Of a stretch of 32,041 nt of DNA, positions 18,815 through 30,074 are shown one piece after another. Origin of the DNA: Purshia tridentata (taxonomy: Eukaryota; Streptophyta; Magnoliopsida; Rosales; Rosaceae); assembly GCA_003254885.1 (NCBI GenBank), contig QANT01003919.1, positions 1 to 32,041 on the forward strand, given 5' to 3'. The notes beneath the pieces were generated by a model, which saw only the letters and a program-made list of their open reading frames with translations, ran no database searches and had not been told where the DNA came from. The position numbers and the translations under genes were made by a program. Every line of letters begins with the position of its first letter. Position 1 is the stretch's first letter.

Positions 18815-20755
18815 TGTCACACCCCGACCCTCGAGCACGTGAAAAACAACTGAAACTGAAAACTATTTTCTGAAACTGTGAGCCCTTTTCTTGAAACTGT
18901 GAGCCATGAATATAAAACAATTTACTGAAAAAACCAACTATAATTTCCAAAAGCACATTTATAAAACCAAACTGTAAAACCAAGTACCAAAACACTACTG
19001 GTCCCACTACCTCATCTTCTCTCCACTGCCTCCTCAGTCTGCTTAACCTGTAAAACAAACCCTGCACCCAACCAAAGGTGCACTGGGTTTAAACACAAAC
19101 CCAGTAAGCTCACTAGAGCTTGTATGAGTGAAATCTAACTGGAAACCTCAAATTAGAAATTCAGTAAAATAATCAAATAATGAACCACCTTAAGCCTTGA
19201 ATGACAAGCAAACCACAAACCAGCAATCACAATCCTTAACTAGGTCACCAATCCTCTAAACCAATCAAATTCACTGTGATCCGTAATACCTCAATTATCC
19301 TTAATTAATTCCTTTAAACTGAAAATCATCTAGAAACAATCCATAAGATCCTTACTTGGGATCCAACTAGATCCTTTAATAACTTAGAATCCTCAAACAT
19401 CCTTTAGAACCAACTTAATCCTCAATTAATACCCACTGATACTCAAATCTCACTTAATCCTTTAACCTCAAATAACCTTTAAACTGTTGGGATTTCCATT
19501 CCTAATTCCGTAACCCCCCTTAACTAGCAACCAAAAAACAAGCACATAAAGCAAGCAAGTAACTGATTGAACTGAAATTAACTAAACTTAGGTTCACTCA
19601 CAGTGTACCACGCGAAACCGAATTGCCCTTTGTGGCTCCTTTGCTCGGATTCCAAAATCCCGCAGCACAATAGTATCGAAAATACAAATTCCCATACCGA
19701 GTACCTGTTAAGACCAGACAACCAACAAAACACACAACAGGTTGTAAAACTACTGAAACGGGCAGAACCCACCACGCACAGTGGCTAGCCGACCCCGGAA
19801 AACACACGTAAACTCAAGGAAACTCACCCAAAACTCACCCACAGGTTCGGATGGTTGGCGTGAGGCCAAAATCCAGGGAAACGGGTCACTGGAACCACCA
19901 CACGCGGTGGGACCCATGGTGGCCAACGGGTGGTCAACTGCACGAAAACCAAAACCTCAAACGTCAAAAACAGGCTACATAGCCACGTAGAGGAGATCGA
20001 TAGGATCGATTCTCAAACCTGCGTTGAAGCTCAAAAGTGGTCAAAAAAGGGCGAAACTCGCCGGAAAAGTCATCGACACACCCACCTTCGATTCGCCACC
20101 CACAACAGTCCAACGGCTCAATCAAACCCACCAACCAGCTGGGCTCGATGAGGAGAGAAGATCTGGGCGGTCGCTGAGCCTCAAAGTCGCCGGAATCACC
20201 GCGATCACCACTGATCTCCCACTGTGTGTGAACTGGGATTCTCTTTCCAGGCGTTTCTGGGCTGAGTGGTGGCCAAGGGGAGGTAAAGGAGGAAAGCACG
20301 AGCACGAGAAGCCAAAAACCAGCTTCAGCCGCCACCGGACGCGCCCCCACGTGCCGGTGGAAGCTCCAGCTGAAGGAGAAGTCACTAGAGAGATAGGGAG
20401 AGGCTTTGAGAGAGAGGAGAGAGAAAACTGAGAAGTTTCTGACTTTTGCCCCTTTTAAAAATAACTTTTCCAAAATTACAAGTTTGCCCCTCTCTTCACA
20501 CATCCGTAACTTCCAAACCGTAACTCCGTTTGACGCGTGCTACGTGTCTACGAACTCTTGAGAACGAGACCTTTCTAACGAACCCAAGGTCAACGCAAAA
20601 ACTTTGCTCAAACTAAAAGTCAACTTTTTCCCCCCAAATTAAAAGTGACGCTTTAAAATTAGAAAAACGCCAAAAACATTTTACTTCCCAAATTAAAATC
20701 CCGAAAACCTTTAAAAAGCCTTTCAAAACAATTTTGGAAGGTACGGGGTGTTACA
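18815..20755 (-). repeat. Complete 3' LTR of a minus-strand Del/Tekay-like element (1.94 kb)
   Basis: On the minus strand it starts TGTAACACCCCGTACC at 20755 and ends GGGTCGGGGTGTGACA at 18815. It is a relative of the 8700 element: the first few hundred bases share the order of motifs (GTTGACTTT, TTGGGT.CGTTAG.AAGGTCT, a GTAGCA.GCGTC block, GAGGGGCAAACTTGTAA), followed by a CT-rich leader. It differs in length and most of its sequence. Inserted into the truncated LTR, with ACAAT as a possible left target copy. The partner 5' LTR is not in the window. Confidence 0.75.
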
Positions 20756-21652
20756 ACCTACCCCCCTTAAAAGAATTTTGTCCTCGAAATTCCCAAGAGG
20801 AAAGTAACAAGAGAAGTGCTTCTCACAATCACCAACAAACAACACAAGCAAGTACAAGTACACAAGTCCAAACTGAAAACTCTTTCAAACTTTTTCTTTT
20901 AAAACCGAAAACCCTTTTCAAAACTGAAACCCTTTTCAAAACCTTTCTGGAAAAACAAAACTGAGTACTAACACAAACAAACAAGAACACGTAAGCCTTA
21001 ATTGGAGAACTAGCGACAACGGCTTGTCGTGTTCTTCTTGTAACTGAACTCTGAAACCTTCGAGTACAACCCGCAAGGTCTTCACTTCCTTCGAGTAGCT
21101 GCCTTGCCACAACTTTTGACAACTCTTGATTCTGCTTTTTCTAAACTTCCACCACGCTTTCGCTGCGCAACTCTGAACAACGTCGAAAACCAACGACAGC
21201 TAACAAGTAAACTAGTCAAAAGTGACCTAAAACTCGAGAAAAAGCACCAAAATACAACCCTGAACATCCGTAAGACAACAACCTAGGTTCCACCTAGCTA
21301 CTTCCTTAATAAGTCTGCTACCTCGTAAGCTAAACTCACTAGGGTGAAACTGTTCTACTCACTAAACTCCCTTTTCCAAACCTTACTTAAACCAACTTCA
21401 AACTCTTCTGAACTTGCTGAGGAGCAGGAGAGACGATGGCAGTGCAAGGGACACATCTAAAACTTTCTCAAACACTTTCATGGCTCACATCAAAACACTT
21501 TTCTGAAAATACTTTGAAAATTCTTTTCTTTTTCAAATTGGCTTTACTGAAATTGTGGTTTTTTCCTGACTTTCTTTCCTCTTTAACATCACCTTTCCAT
21601 TCTGGGCGGTGTGGGATCACTCACTTCACCTCACCTGGTAGCTTGCTACTGC
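20756..21652 (-). mobile_element. 3' internal region of the minus-strand LTR element
   Basis: Adjacent to the LTR is a polypurine tract (AAGGGGGGTAGG on the minus strand), preceded by a relic encoding EFRGQNSFKGG, the usual polyprotein C-terminus. The remaining 850 bp are rich in AACTTT/AAACC and hold no integrase or reverse transcriptase motif. The region ends where a CACTA-like terminus begins at 21653. Confidence 0.6.
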
Positions 21653-23381
21653 CACTACAACAATAATGTTGATAGACATCATATTTTAGTTGTCATTTAT
21701 TATAAAAACTGATATTGTTAATATTTAGATATTAGTTGAATTTTTGGATGATTTTTGATTCAATTTAGATGTCACCTTTTTTTTTTCAACTGATATGTAA
21801 GTTTTTCACTTGAGTAACAAAATTAGACCAACTGATAACTAAACTCAATAAATGAAATGTCTAACTTAAACATTCTAACTTAATACCCCATCAAACCCGA
21901 TACCTCTGGTAGACACACTCTCCTCTCTCGCTCAAAACACACTTTCTCACAAATGCGATCTCAAAACTCACTCCTCTCACATAAACTCATCACTGAGAAG
22001 GAGTTTGATCGACCTTCTTCTCTCTCAAGCTCAGGGAACACCGGTTGACCATGGTTGCACGCCTACTAGAGATTACACACCAGAGACATTTCAGGTGAGA
22101 CTTCTCTCTCGTTTCCTTTGGTACGACTACTGGTGCGACTTCTCTCTCTTTTCCTCTATCCCATTCTCTCTATCTCTTTTTCCCCTGGGTTGCGACGCTT
22201 CAATGGTTCAATTTATCCTCCTGAAAACTAGGGTTTCATATTATGGGTTTTATCCTCTTGGGTTTTATTAAGTCTTTCTCTCTATCCCTCTCTCTCTATC
22301 TCATTAGGTTCATGCTATTTACTAAAATTAGGGTTTGAAATTAGGGGTTTTATGTTTTTTTTTATCAAATTAGTTTTTTTATTTTTATGGAATTAAGGGT
22401 TGGATTTCGTTTGTTGGAGGTGTTTGCTTTGTTACTGTCATGGAGTGAACACATCTAGGCTTGATGATGGTTTCCTCTTCTTTTTCGGTGTAGTTTCCTC
22501 TCTTGATGTTTGGCCTTAGATAATTTCTCCATAGCGGTGTACAAACCTTGATGGACCTATTAGATTGCTTTATGCGATTGGATGGTCTTTCATTTTTTCG
22601 GTTTATTAGAATACAATCCTTGACCTGATAGATATTTCATATTTAATTTTAGTCCTTTAATTATGTAGCCATGTCAGCATTGAGAACTTAATGAATTACA
22701 CATCAGCATTTTTTTTTTTTGTTGGGTATACCTTTGGTGTTCCCATGATACCCTTACAGCATTTTATTACTATATTACACATCATTCTCTTTTTAAACAT
22801 TTAATGGCACTAAAACCCAATTATTACCTCCCTCAATTGTCTCCACAACGTGAAAATAGGGACTGAGTTATCAAAGTTGGAATTAAAATCCCTCATTTTT
22901 CTCCACAACGTGAAAACATGGATGAGTCATAAAAGCTAAGTTTTGGAAGGTATTAAATGTATTCGTAATTCATGCAGTGGTATTAATATGATTTAAGTTT
23001 TGTGATTTTTTCTTGCAATTTAAAGGGATGAGGCACAGGTAATATGATATGAATCTTATCCCTAAACTTGAATTGGAATTTAGAACGAACTTGGCTTTAG
23101 TTCGACAAGTTCCTGCTGAAAGGCTCAAAGGTATATTTTGTTACTATGAAATTAATGGCATTTGTTCTTCTTTTTATATTTTCTGTTTGTGTTAACCAAT
23201 TTATGTTATGTGTTTGCTATTTAAGTTTTGGTCAACTTCTGTGATTGTCATAAAATGCTGTTGTTTTAGTTGTTGGAGTGCATGATATTTGTTTGATAAA
23301 ATTTCCCTTTCAATGTAAAAAACATGTTTTTCCTTTATTTTAGTTGTTAGATACAACAAATGGGTTCACAATAGTTATATA
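21653..23381 (+). mobile_element. Possible CACTA left end and leader, unproven
   Basis: CACTACAACAATAATG starts at 21653, preceded by TGC as a possible 3-bp target copy, and is followed by AT-rich DNA with short GACATC/GATGTC motifs. A CT-rich leader (21905-22170) contains an ATG at 22051 with a good donor (TTTCAG/GTGAGAC at 22095). About 22250-23000 is AT-rich and intron-like, with a diverged 60-bp duplication at about 22830-22949. A short open stretch at 23050-23130 reads LIPKLELEFRTNLALVRQ, which I do not recognise. No right end with TAGTG plus TGC was found, so this may instead be the 5' part of a host or other transposon gene. Confidence 0.35.
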
Positions 23382-23706
23382 CTAGGGTTGAACCCGCGCT
23401 GCGCAGCGGTTTTTTTAACAAAATTGAAGAGATAGAGAATTCAGATAAAAAGAGAGAGCATAGTTGTTGTGTATACATTGATACTTAGATATAGATGTTT
23501 GTATTGTTATGTTACAAAACATGAAAGGGTGATAATAGTCTATGCAATGTTTGATATGTTAAGATATTTTTTATATCTTAATAAAGCAAACAGTTGCCAA
23601 AATGATTTACAGACTTTTTTGGAACAATTGCATGTGGATAAACAAAATATCTGGAGCATTTAATTATAGATTGTTCAAAAATTGTAATGTTTGCTGCTGC
23701 AAGCTC

Positions 23707-26700
23707 CTATGGTGACTGGGAATCAGTTTTGGTAGCTGATTCTTGGTGTTCTGTAGTGAGGATTTGTTTTTCTGTTGGCTTGTTGGTTTCTGAGGAGATT
23801 TTCATCGCTGGTTTGCTGAAAATATGCAAAGAATTGTGTGTGAGAGCAAATAAAATTATATAAAAGATGAGAATATATGTCTAAATGCTAGATTAGTAAT
23901 AAGGGAGTATATTGTACACACTTGTGAGATTTAAGTAATTTTTCTTTACTTCAAAGGATAAAAAAGGTAAATTAGATGCAACACAACATGAACCTAGGTG
24001 TAGCCCAGTACCTAACCCAGTACCTAATTCCACAATTAGAGTTTGTAGAGTAAATAATTTATGTCAAACTCTTTCAAGATAGTTTAATAGCATATTATAC
24101 ACTTTCAGTGTACCTACTACCAAAATAATGTCAAATGACTCAGATCCTCTCAGCAGAAAAGTTCAAATTGTTGAAAGCAATGAAAATCAAGGCGAGGGTT
24201 CAGTTGTCGATCAAACATAATAACCAACCTTTTTTTATAATGATTAGTATTTTATATATATACTGAAATGAGGGATCTAATTAAAATAGTTTAATGCAAC
24301 ACAAATTAGATAATGAAATATGAAGAAATTTAAACATTAGATCATATACGAACACAAATCAGAATAGAGAAAGATAAAAAAAGTAGTGGATGTTATTGGA
24401 GTAATGAATTTAGATGTTGAATGGCAGTTTGTGATATATGGTAATTATTTTTAGAAAGAATGTTGATGAAAAATGAGATTAATTTGTTCTATTAGAGTGA
24501 ATTTTAAAATAATAACCTGATTTTAGACTTTGTGGTGACTGGTCTATTTTTTAGTGTGCTGAGGGGCAGATCATCAAAATCTGAAGCATCTTTGGATTCA
24601 CTTGTTGGAGCAGAAGTTGGTTCAGCTTTGCTTTGTGTTGCAGCCATACTAAGTTTGCAAAAAGAAAGAGGGGTTCAGTAAATATATTGTGGTAAGAAAA
24701 AGTGGTTAGAATATAAATAGAAATAAGTTAAGGTCTGAGTTTTACCTTTTGTATCTTTTTCTTTGCTGTTTGATAGCAGTGAATAGAGCTCTCTTTACTG
24801 CAAGTTTTCCCTTAGAAACCAGATGAGATTTGTCTGTGAGATTGGGTGTGGATATGGGAACAGGGGTGATTGGAGCTGTTTTTGAGGATGGTGATGGGGT
24901 AGTGGAAAGGCTTTTTTCAGAGATAAATTTTTCTTCAGCTGTTTCTTGAGTGGATGGTTTGGTGTTTGATCCAATCAAAGGAAGCTCATCATAAAAAACA
25001 CCATGTATCAAGAGATCATTTCTGTTTGACAGCTGTTTCTTGAGTGGATGGTTTGGTGTTTGATACAACCAAAGGAAGCTCATCATCAAAAACACCATGT
25101 ATCAAGAGATCATTTCTGTTTGGATTTGTTTTCAAAGGTCCAAATCGGAGCTGAAAAATTTTTGTTTGACCTTTGGTACGAAGAATGGCATCTGGTAATT
25201 CTTGCGGATCCATAAAACCTTCTTCAACAACCAAGCTGTAAGCTGAAATTTTGAACAGTTGTTCTGCTGGTTTTCCTATGATGATGACATTGGTGACATC
25301 AGTGTTGTCCTCAATAATTAATCCCAGTTTAAACCTGCATATTAGATTTATTATAGGTTTTGAACAATAAATAACAGGTCTTAAAAATAGTTGATTTATT
25401 ATAAGTTTTAAACAATAAATAACAGGTCTTAAAAATAGTTTTAAGAGAATATGAAAAATAAATGTAATGATGATAGGTAGTTTACCAAGGCAGAGGAGCT
25501 GAGTCAGATGTGGTGTGTTTTCGACAGACCAATTTCCCATTGTGGCCAGTTGTTCTTAGCTGTTTGTAGCAGTGGGGGCAAGCTTTGTACCACCATCCAC
25601 CACGTGTATCAAAACGGGTGATGGTTGCTCTACAACTAAGGATTTGGCCCTGAAATAGTTTTGAAGGAATTATTAAAGTTAGGAATGAAAAAAAGGTGTA
25701 AACATAAGTAAGAATATTTTTAGCTTTGCTATGACTAATCTTGTGAGAAATATGAGTTTTTTATGAAATTGTTTGGTTGCTTATGGTTATAGTTATGGCG
25801 CCATTTTTGCATGATAGATGATTAGATATATGTCAAGGTAAGGCAAATATTATATATTTGTGATAAGACTAATGATAAGAAGGATAGTATACAGATAAAA
25901 AAATTTATTGAAATTATAATATTTTGAAAAATGAAAAGAGAAGTAATTTAAAATAGTTCATTTGTTTAGGGATGTGTGGATTGAAGGATAAGTAAAATGT
26001 GTAAAATTTTGATGTTTTGAGTTTGTAATTTTTTTGGCCTTAGCCCTTTTGAGTTTAAGTTTCAGAATATGCAACATGATAGCAAGAAATGTATGGAATT
26101 GATAAAAGGGAACTGAAAAAAAGTGCATTTTATTGAAATACAGCATAGAGTTTTATTATACTTACTTTATACAGATCTGGGTCAAGCACATTCAAAGCTT
26201 GTACAGATAATTTTTTAGCAGTGTGTAATTGTTGGGATGGCAATGGAAGAGGTGTGGAATGTTCCAGTATTTTGATAGGTGTTGTGCAGCTAGCAAAACT
26301 GCATTTTATTTATGCAAAAAAAGAAAATCATTGTTAGTTTAAGGTATAGAAGGAAGAAAATTGTATATTGAAAAGTCAAGTAATTATACGATAATTTGTA
26401 GCTCTGAATTTCTGGTATGTCAGGGTTGATGAAAGTTAGGGTAGAGTTACTGCTGCTGAGAACAGGGTTTCCTGTATGTTTGAAAATGAAAAATTATATA
26501 TATAATATATATATTGTGTTTGACATTTATGGAATAGAAAGAATGGGAAAGTAATCCTTGAATTGTTTACCCATGAATTTTTTGACTTTAAGGCTTGTAA
26601 ATACAACAAATACCGATGGTACCAACTGTTCAAAAGATATTTCATTGAAGCTCCTTGCAGCATCACTCCATAATGTTACCCTTATTTCATTTCTCCTGCA

Positions 26701-27248
26701 TGAACAAATATAAGAGAAAGTATATCAGCTTATGAATGAATAAGGGTAGAGTTTATGAAGATTTGTTTAACATTTCACCTGATGTTTTCAATGTGAATTT
26801 CACATTTGCTTTCAGTTCTGACATTATCTATCAGTTTTTGTTCCAAGGGCTGTACAGCAGTTATATGGCCCATAACATCTGTTCAATTTTGTAGTAAAAA
26901 AGTTAATATAAGCATTCAAAAATTGTTGATTTATGTGATTAAAGTTCATATAATAAGTTTGTAATTGAAATTATTACCTGTCAGAGTGGAACTGTTGTTA
27001 ACTCTTGTTGGCAGCATACTAAAATCAAACAGATTAAAACCATGCATTGGGATTCTTGGATGAACTGTTTCCAATCTTTTAAAGATTGTTCTCTCATTGA
27101 AAAATATGACTGCAGCATGTGGCACTACTTTGTAGGATTGGCTTTTGATAGTGTGAAAGTGGCTGATATCATATATGCAGCCAGCCACTATCTTGGGAGC
27201 AACAGTTTCATAATCTATTTCCTTTGTGATTGCTTGAATTGTATCTCC
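23707..27248 (-). pseudogene. RPA70-like (replication factor-A, Helitron type) gene, 5' truncated and frameshifted
   Basis: RPA70 proteins bind single-stranded DNA, and the Helitron version probably assists rolling-circle transposition. Nine exons with GT/AG borders and matching phases read 27248-26978, 26878-26779, 26695-26571, 26471-26390, 26298-26166, 25649-25486, 25334-24746, 24648-24517 and 23815-23707. In order they hold an OB-fold start (GDTIQAI, YKVVPHAAVIFF), VMGHITAVQPLE, RVTLWSDAA with VFVVFTSLKVKKFMG, LTFINPDIPE, and a zinc-binding segment (WWYKACPHCYKQL...CRKH). A C-terminal OB-fold follows (FKLGLIIEDNTDVTNVIIIG, KGQTKIFQLRFGPL), then a Ser/Thr/Lys-rich tail ending at a stop at 23707. 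The N-terminal exon expected upstream is missing. A 94-bp duplication in the seventh exon shifts the frame before the tail. Family call is firm; the exon borders are my reading. Confidence 0.82.
24936..25123. repeat. 94-bp tandem duplication in the RPA-like gene
   Basis: Copies at 24936-25029 and 25030-25123, starting CAGCTGTTTCTTGAGTGGAT, differ at about three positions. The length shifts the frame, so the conserved NRNDLLIHGVF motif occurs twice, in two frames. Confidence 0.92.
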
Positions 27249-27475
27249 CTTAAATGGGAACAAAAGCAAAACAAAAAAACATAAGAAAAGAAGACAAAAA
27301 AAAGAGTTTGAGTAAAGTTTAATAATAATAATATCTTGGGAGCAACAGTTTCATAATCTATTTCCTTTGTGATTGCTTGAATTGTATCTCCCTTAAATGG
27401 GAACAAAAGCAAAACAAAAAAACATAAGAAAAGAAGACAGAAAAAAGAGTTTGAGTAAAGTTTAATAATAATAAT
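27190..27475. repeat. 143-bp tandem duplication spanning a splice acceptor of the RPA-like gene
   Basis: Copies at 27190-27332 and 27333-27475 start ATCTTGGGAGCAACAG and differ at one base. Each copy holds the acceptor (TTTAAG/GGAGATAC on the minus strand) and the first 20 codons of that exon, giving two candidate acceptors at 27249 and 27392. The near-identity marks it as recent. Confidence 0.93.
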
Positions 27476-28194
27476 ATAACAATGTGAGTAAACTTGTGTA
27501 AATTTGAGTGGTTGACTAAGGGACAGTAAGAAAGAAAGAAAAAAACAATTAAAAAGGAAATTAGAATATTAATGTCAGTGTTGAGAATGCTTTTTGTGTG
27601 CTTGGGTCTTACTCTCTTGTCTCAGTCGCCTCGCCGTGCTTACTGACAACTCCAAGTCTCCGACTCCAACATCACCAGCATCTCCTCTCCTCCATCACCT
27701 CTGCCTCCACTCCACCCCACGACATCAGTCACACCACAATACAACCAAACCCTAAGTCCCGAAACCCCCATTTCACCCAAGCCCTAAGTCCCCATCTCCT
27801 TTCTTGCTTCAATCTCCACCATGGCACCTCTACCAATACCACATCCACCACAAGGCACAAAGCCCCAATTTCTCGAAACCCTAAACCCCCAATTTCACTG
27901 AAACCCTAAATCCCCAAATTCCACCAAGACCTAAAAATAAAATCCCCTATAACCTATTTCCAATTCCACCGAAACCCAAAGTCCTTATTCTTATTAGGTT
28001 AGTATTTTTCATTTTTCACACATTTTATTTTATAATCTATTTTCATTTCATTTTTCAATTTTGTACGCATCTGGTAGTCCAAATTTATTTATTTATTTTT
28101 TACAATTTCAGTGCAGGAGAGGATTCTTGAGTTGAGTATTCATTGGGCACTGGGTAGCAAATTGGGCATTCTGATTTAGGTGAGTTTATTAAAT

Positions 28195-28388
28195 AGGGCA
28201 ATCTGATTTGGTTGGGTTAGGTATTCCGTATTCTGATTGGTTGGGTTTTCTGATTTGGTTGGACTTGGACATTCTGATTAATAGGGCAATCTGATTTGGT
28301 TGGGTTAGGTATTCCATATTCTGATTGGTTGGGTTTTCTGATTTGGTTGTGTTTTCTGATTTGGTTGGACTTGGACATTCTGATTTGT
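28195..28388. repeat. 88-bp tandem duplication with a nested 18-bp repeat in the hAT leader intron
   Basis: Copies begin at 28195 and 28283 (AGGGCAATCTGATTTGG) with about one mismatch. The second copy contains an extra 18-bp TGTTTTCTGATTTGGTTG unit. The region is made of variants of TCTGATTTGGTTGG. Confidence 0.85.
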
Positions 28389-28531
28389 TTAGCATTTTGA
28401 CTTACATGTTTGCGAAATGTGTTGATTGTTGCGCAAATTGCTGATAATATGTATGTCTAACTGTTTTGTTTCAGGTTAATTAGTGATTTGTTGAATTTTT
28501 GCTTGACTTGTTGGTAGTAGTGAGTCTTTTT

Positions 28532-30074
28532 ATGATGGAGGGTTCAAGTCAAACACCTAAACCACATAATACACCTCAATCTGCCACACCTCAGTCACAA
28601 GTTGAGAACAATAACCCCACTGAAATCATGCCTCCTCCTAGGAAAGGAAAGACCACATCTATGGTGTGGGATCATTTCACAAAAGAAACCCCCCCAAAGG
28701 ACCCTGAAAACCCAACTGCTAGTTGTAATTATTGCCATGTAGTGTATGCATGTCACTCTAAGAATGGGACTTCTTCTCTTAAAGAACACATAGAAAATAA
28801 ATGTCAAAAGTATACTTTTAGGTTGGAGCAAAAGAGGCAAAAAATCTTAACTTTTCAAAAAAGTGGGAGTGAGTCATGTTCAAACTAGGTGGAACTCTAC
28901 CTTTTTAATGTTGCAAGCAGCTGTAAAATTCCAATAGGCCTTCCAAAGGATGTTGGAGGATGACTAGTCTTACAAAGACTACTTTGGTGATGAGGTTGCT
29001 GATAGGTTAGGTCCACCTAGTGAGGAAGATTGGGAAAATGCCAAGACATTTTTGACTTTTTTGAAGAAGTTTTATGATATGACTTTGAAACTAAGTGCAT
29101 CTCATTATGTCACATCAAATACAACTTTTTTTGATCTTTGTAGTTTGCAAGTGATGTTGGCTGAATTGTGTGCAAAAGATGATCCTCTTTTAGGGAAAAT
29201 GGCAAAAAACATGAAACTTAAGTATGACAAATACTTTGGTTCCATTGAGAGTATGAACAAATTGTTGTTTGTTGCATATGTGCTTGACCCTAGGATGAAA
29301 CTAGAGGGTTTAATGTTCTGTCTTGAGATGGTGTATGAGGTTTCAAAGGCCAAAGAGGTTACAAATGTGGTGAAAAATGTGTTGGCAAGCCTCTTTTATG
29401 AGTATAATGCCCAAAATACTGAATTTTCCCAACTTGGCAGCAACAGTACTAGTGCTACCAGCGCCAACCAAACTTCAAATGAGGGACTTAGTGACATTGA
29501 TGATGTGGGAGAATATGTGTAAGATGCTTTGATGAGAAGTTTGCGTGCCAAGAAGGCAGAGGCGTCCTCGTGTGTTATAAAAAATGAGTTGGATAGATAT
29601 TTATTAGATGCTTGTGAGTCAATAGATATAAGGAACTTTGATGTGTTGAATTGGAGGAGGGTCAATGGGGTTAGTAAGTACCATGTCTTAGGTGCACTTG
29701 CAAAAGATGTCTTTGCCATGCCAGTTTCAAGTGTGGCATCCGAGTCATGCTTTAGTATCAGAGGCCGTATCATTGATCCATATAGGAGCTCACTAACTCC
29801 CAAAATGATTGAAGCGCTAATATGCACCCAAAATTGGTTGAGGTTGACTCCTATTTGTCCATTCAATGAACCAACCATTTCAGAGTTGGAGTTTTGTAAA
29901 GCCGTGGAGCAAGGTATTTATTATTCCTTAAGTTCTCTTGAATTATTTGACTTTTTGGTAAGAATACTCTAATCTCTTTGTTGGTTTTTGTAATTTTCAG
30001 ATTTCCTAACATATGGAGCATCAAGCACTGTACCATTGTCATCTCCTTCAACATCTGCTACTGCTAGTACATGA
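28532..30074 (+). pseudogene. hAT transposase (BED zinc finger / dimerisation domain), catalytic core deleted
   Basis: hAT transposases cut and rejoin DNA through an RNase H-like fold. Here the ATG at 28532 starts a BED finger (VWDHF, CNYC, then H-X4-C in HIENKC) ending in a stop at 28886. After about 50 degenerate bases homology resumes with EEDWENAKTFLTFLKKFYD, then SASHYVTSNTTFFDL and FVAYVLDPRMKLEGL of the DUF4413-like region. An in-frame TAA at 29520 interrupts the frame. The C-terminal dimerisation domain follows (FDVLNW, KYHVLGALAKDVFAMPVSS, VASESCFS, ALICTQNWL). A last intron (29914-30000) joins in phase to an exon ending at 30074. About 200 residues with the first catalytic Asp positions are missing, so the copy cannot act alone. 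Confidence 0.85.

Larger units (their letters stand above)
23382..27475 (-). mobile_element. Helitron, 3' portion with RPA70-like gene
   Basis: The minus-strand terminus is at 23382: CTAG followed by host T, with a GC-rich palindrome (CGCTGCGCAGCG, 23397-23408) 11 bases inside. This is the standard Helitron 3' signature. Plant Helitrons often encode an RPA70-like protein, and one lies just upstream on the same strand. The Rep/helicase gene and the 5' TC terminus are not in the window; the element appears cut at about 27475, where hAT-related sequence begins. 23386-23706 and the introns are AT-rich. Confidence 0.75.

Noticed and set aside
19578..20503. ORFs of 65-179 codons in the minus-strand LTR
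   Set aside because: They fall in the CT-rich leader of the LTR and overlap on both strands; no family resemblance.
22051..22095. Short first coding exon starting MVARLLEITH
   Set aside because: No downstream exon continues it in phase without a stop, so it is mentioned only as part of the leader.
23751..24390. GTAGTG strings as possible right ends of the CACTA candidate at 21653
   Set aside because: They lack the matching inverted terminus and the TGC target copy, and one lies close to Helitron coding sequence.
27476..28500. Search for a Helitron 5' TC end or a hAT left inverted repeat
   Set aside because: I found no convincing match to either, so both elements are reported as truncated on that side.
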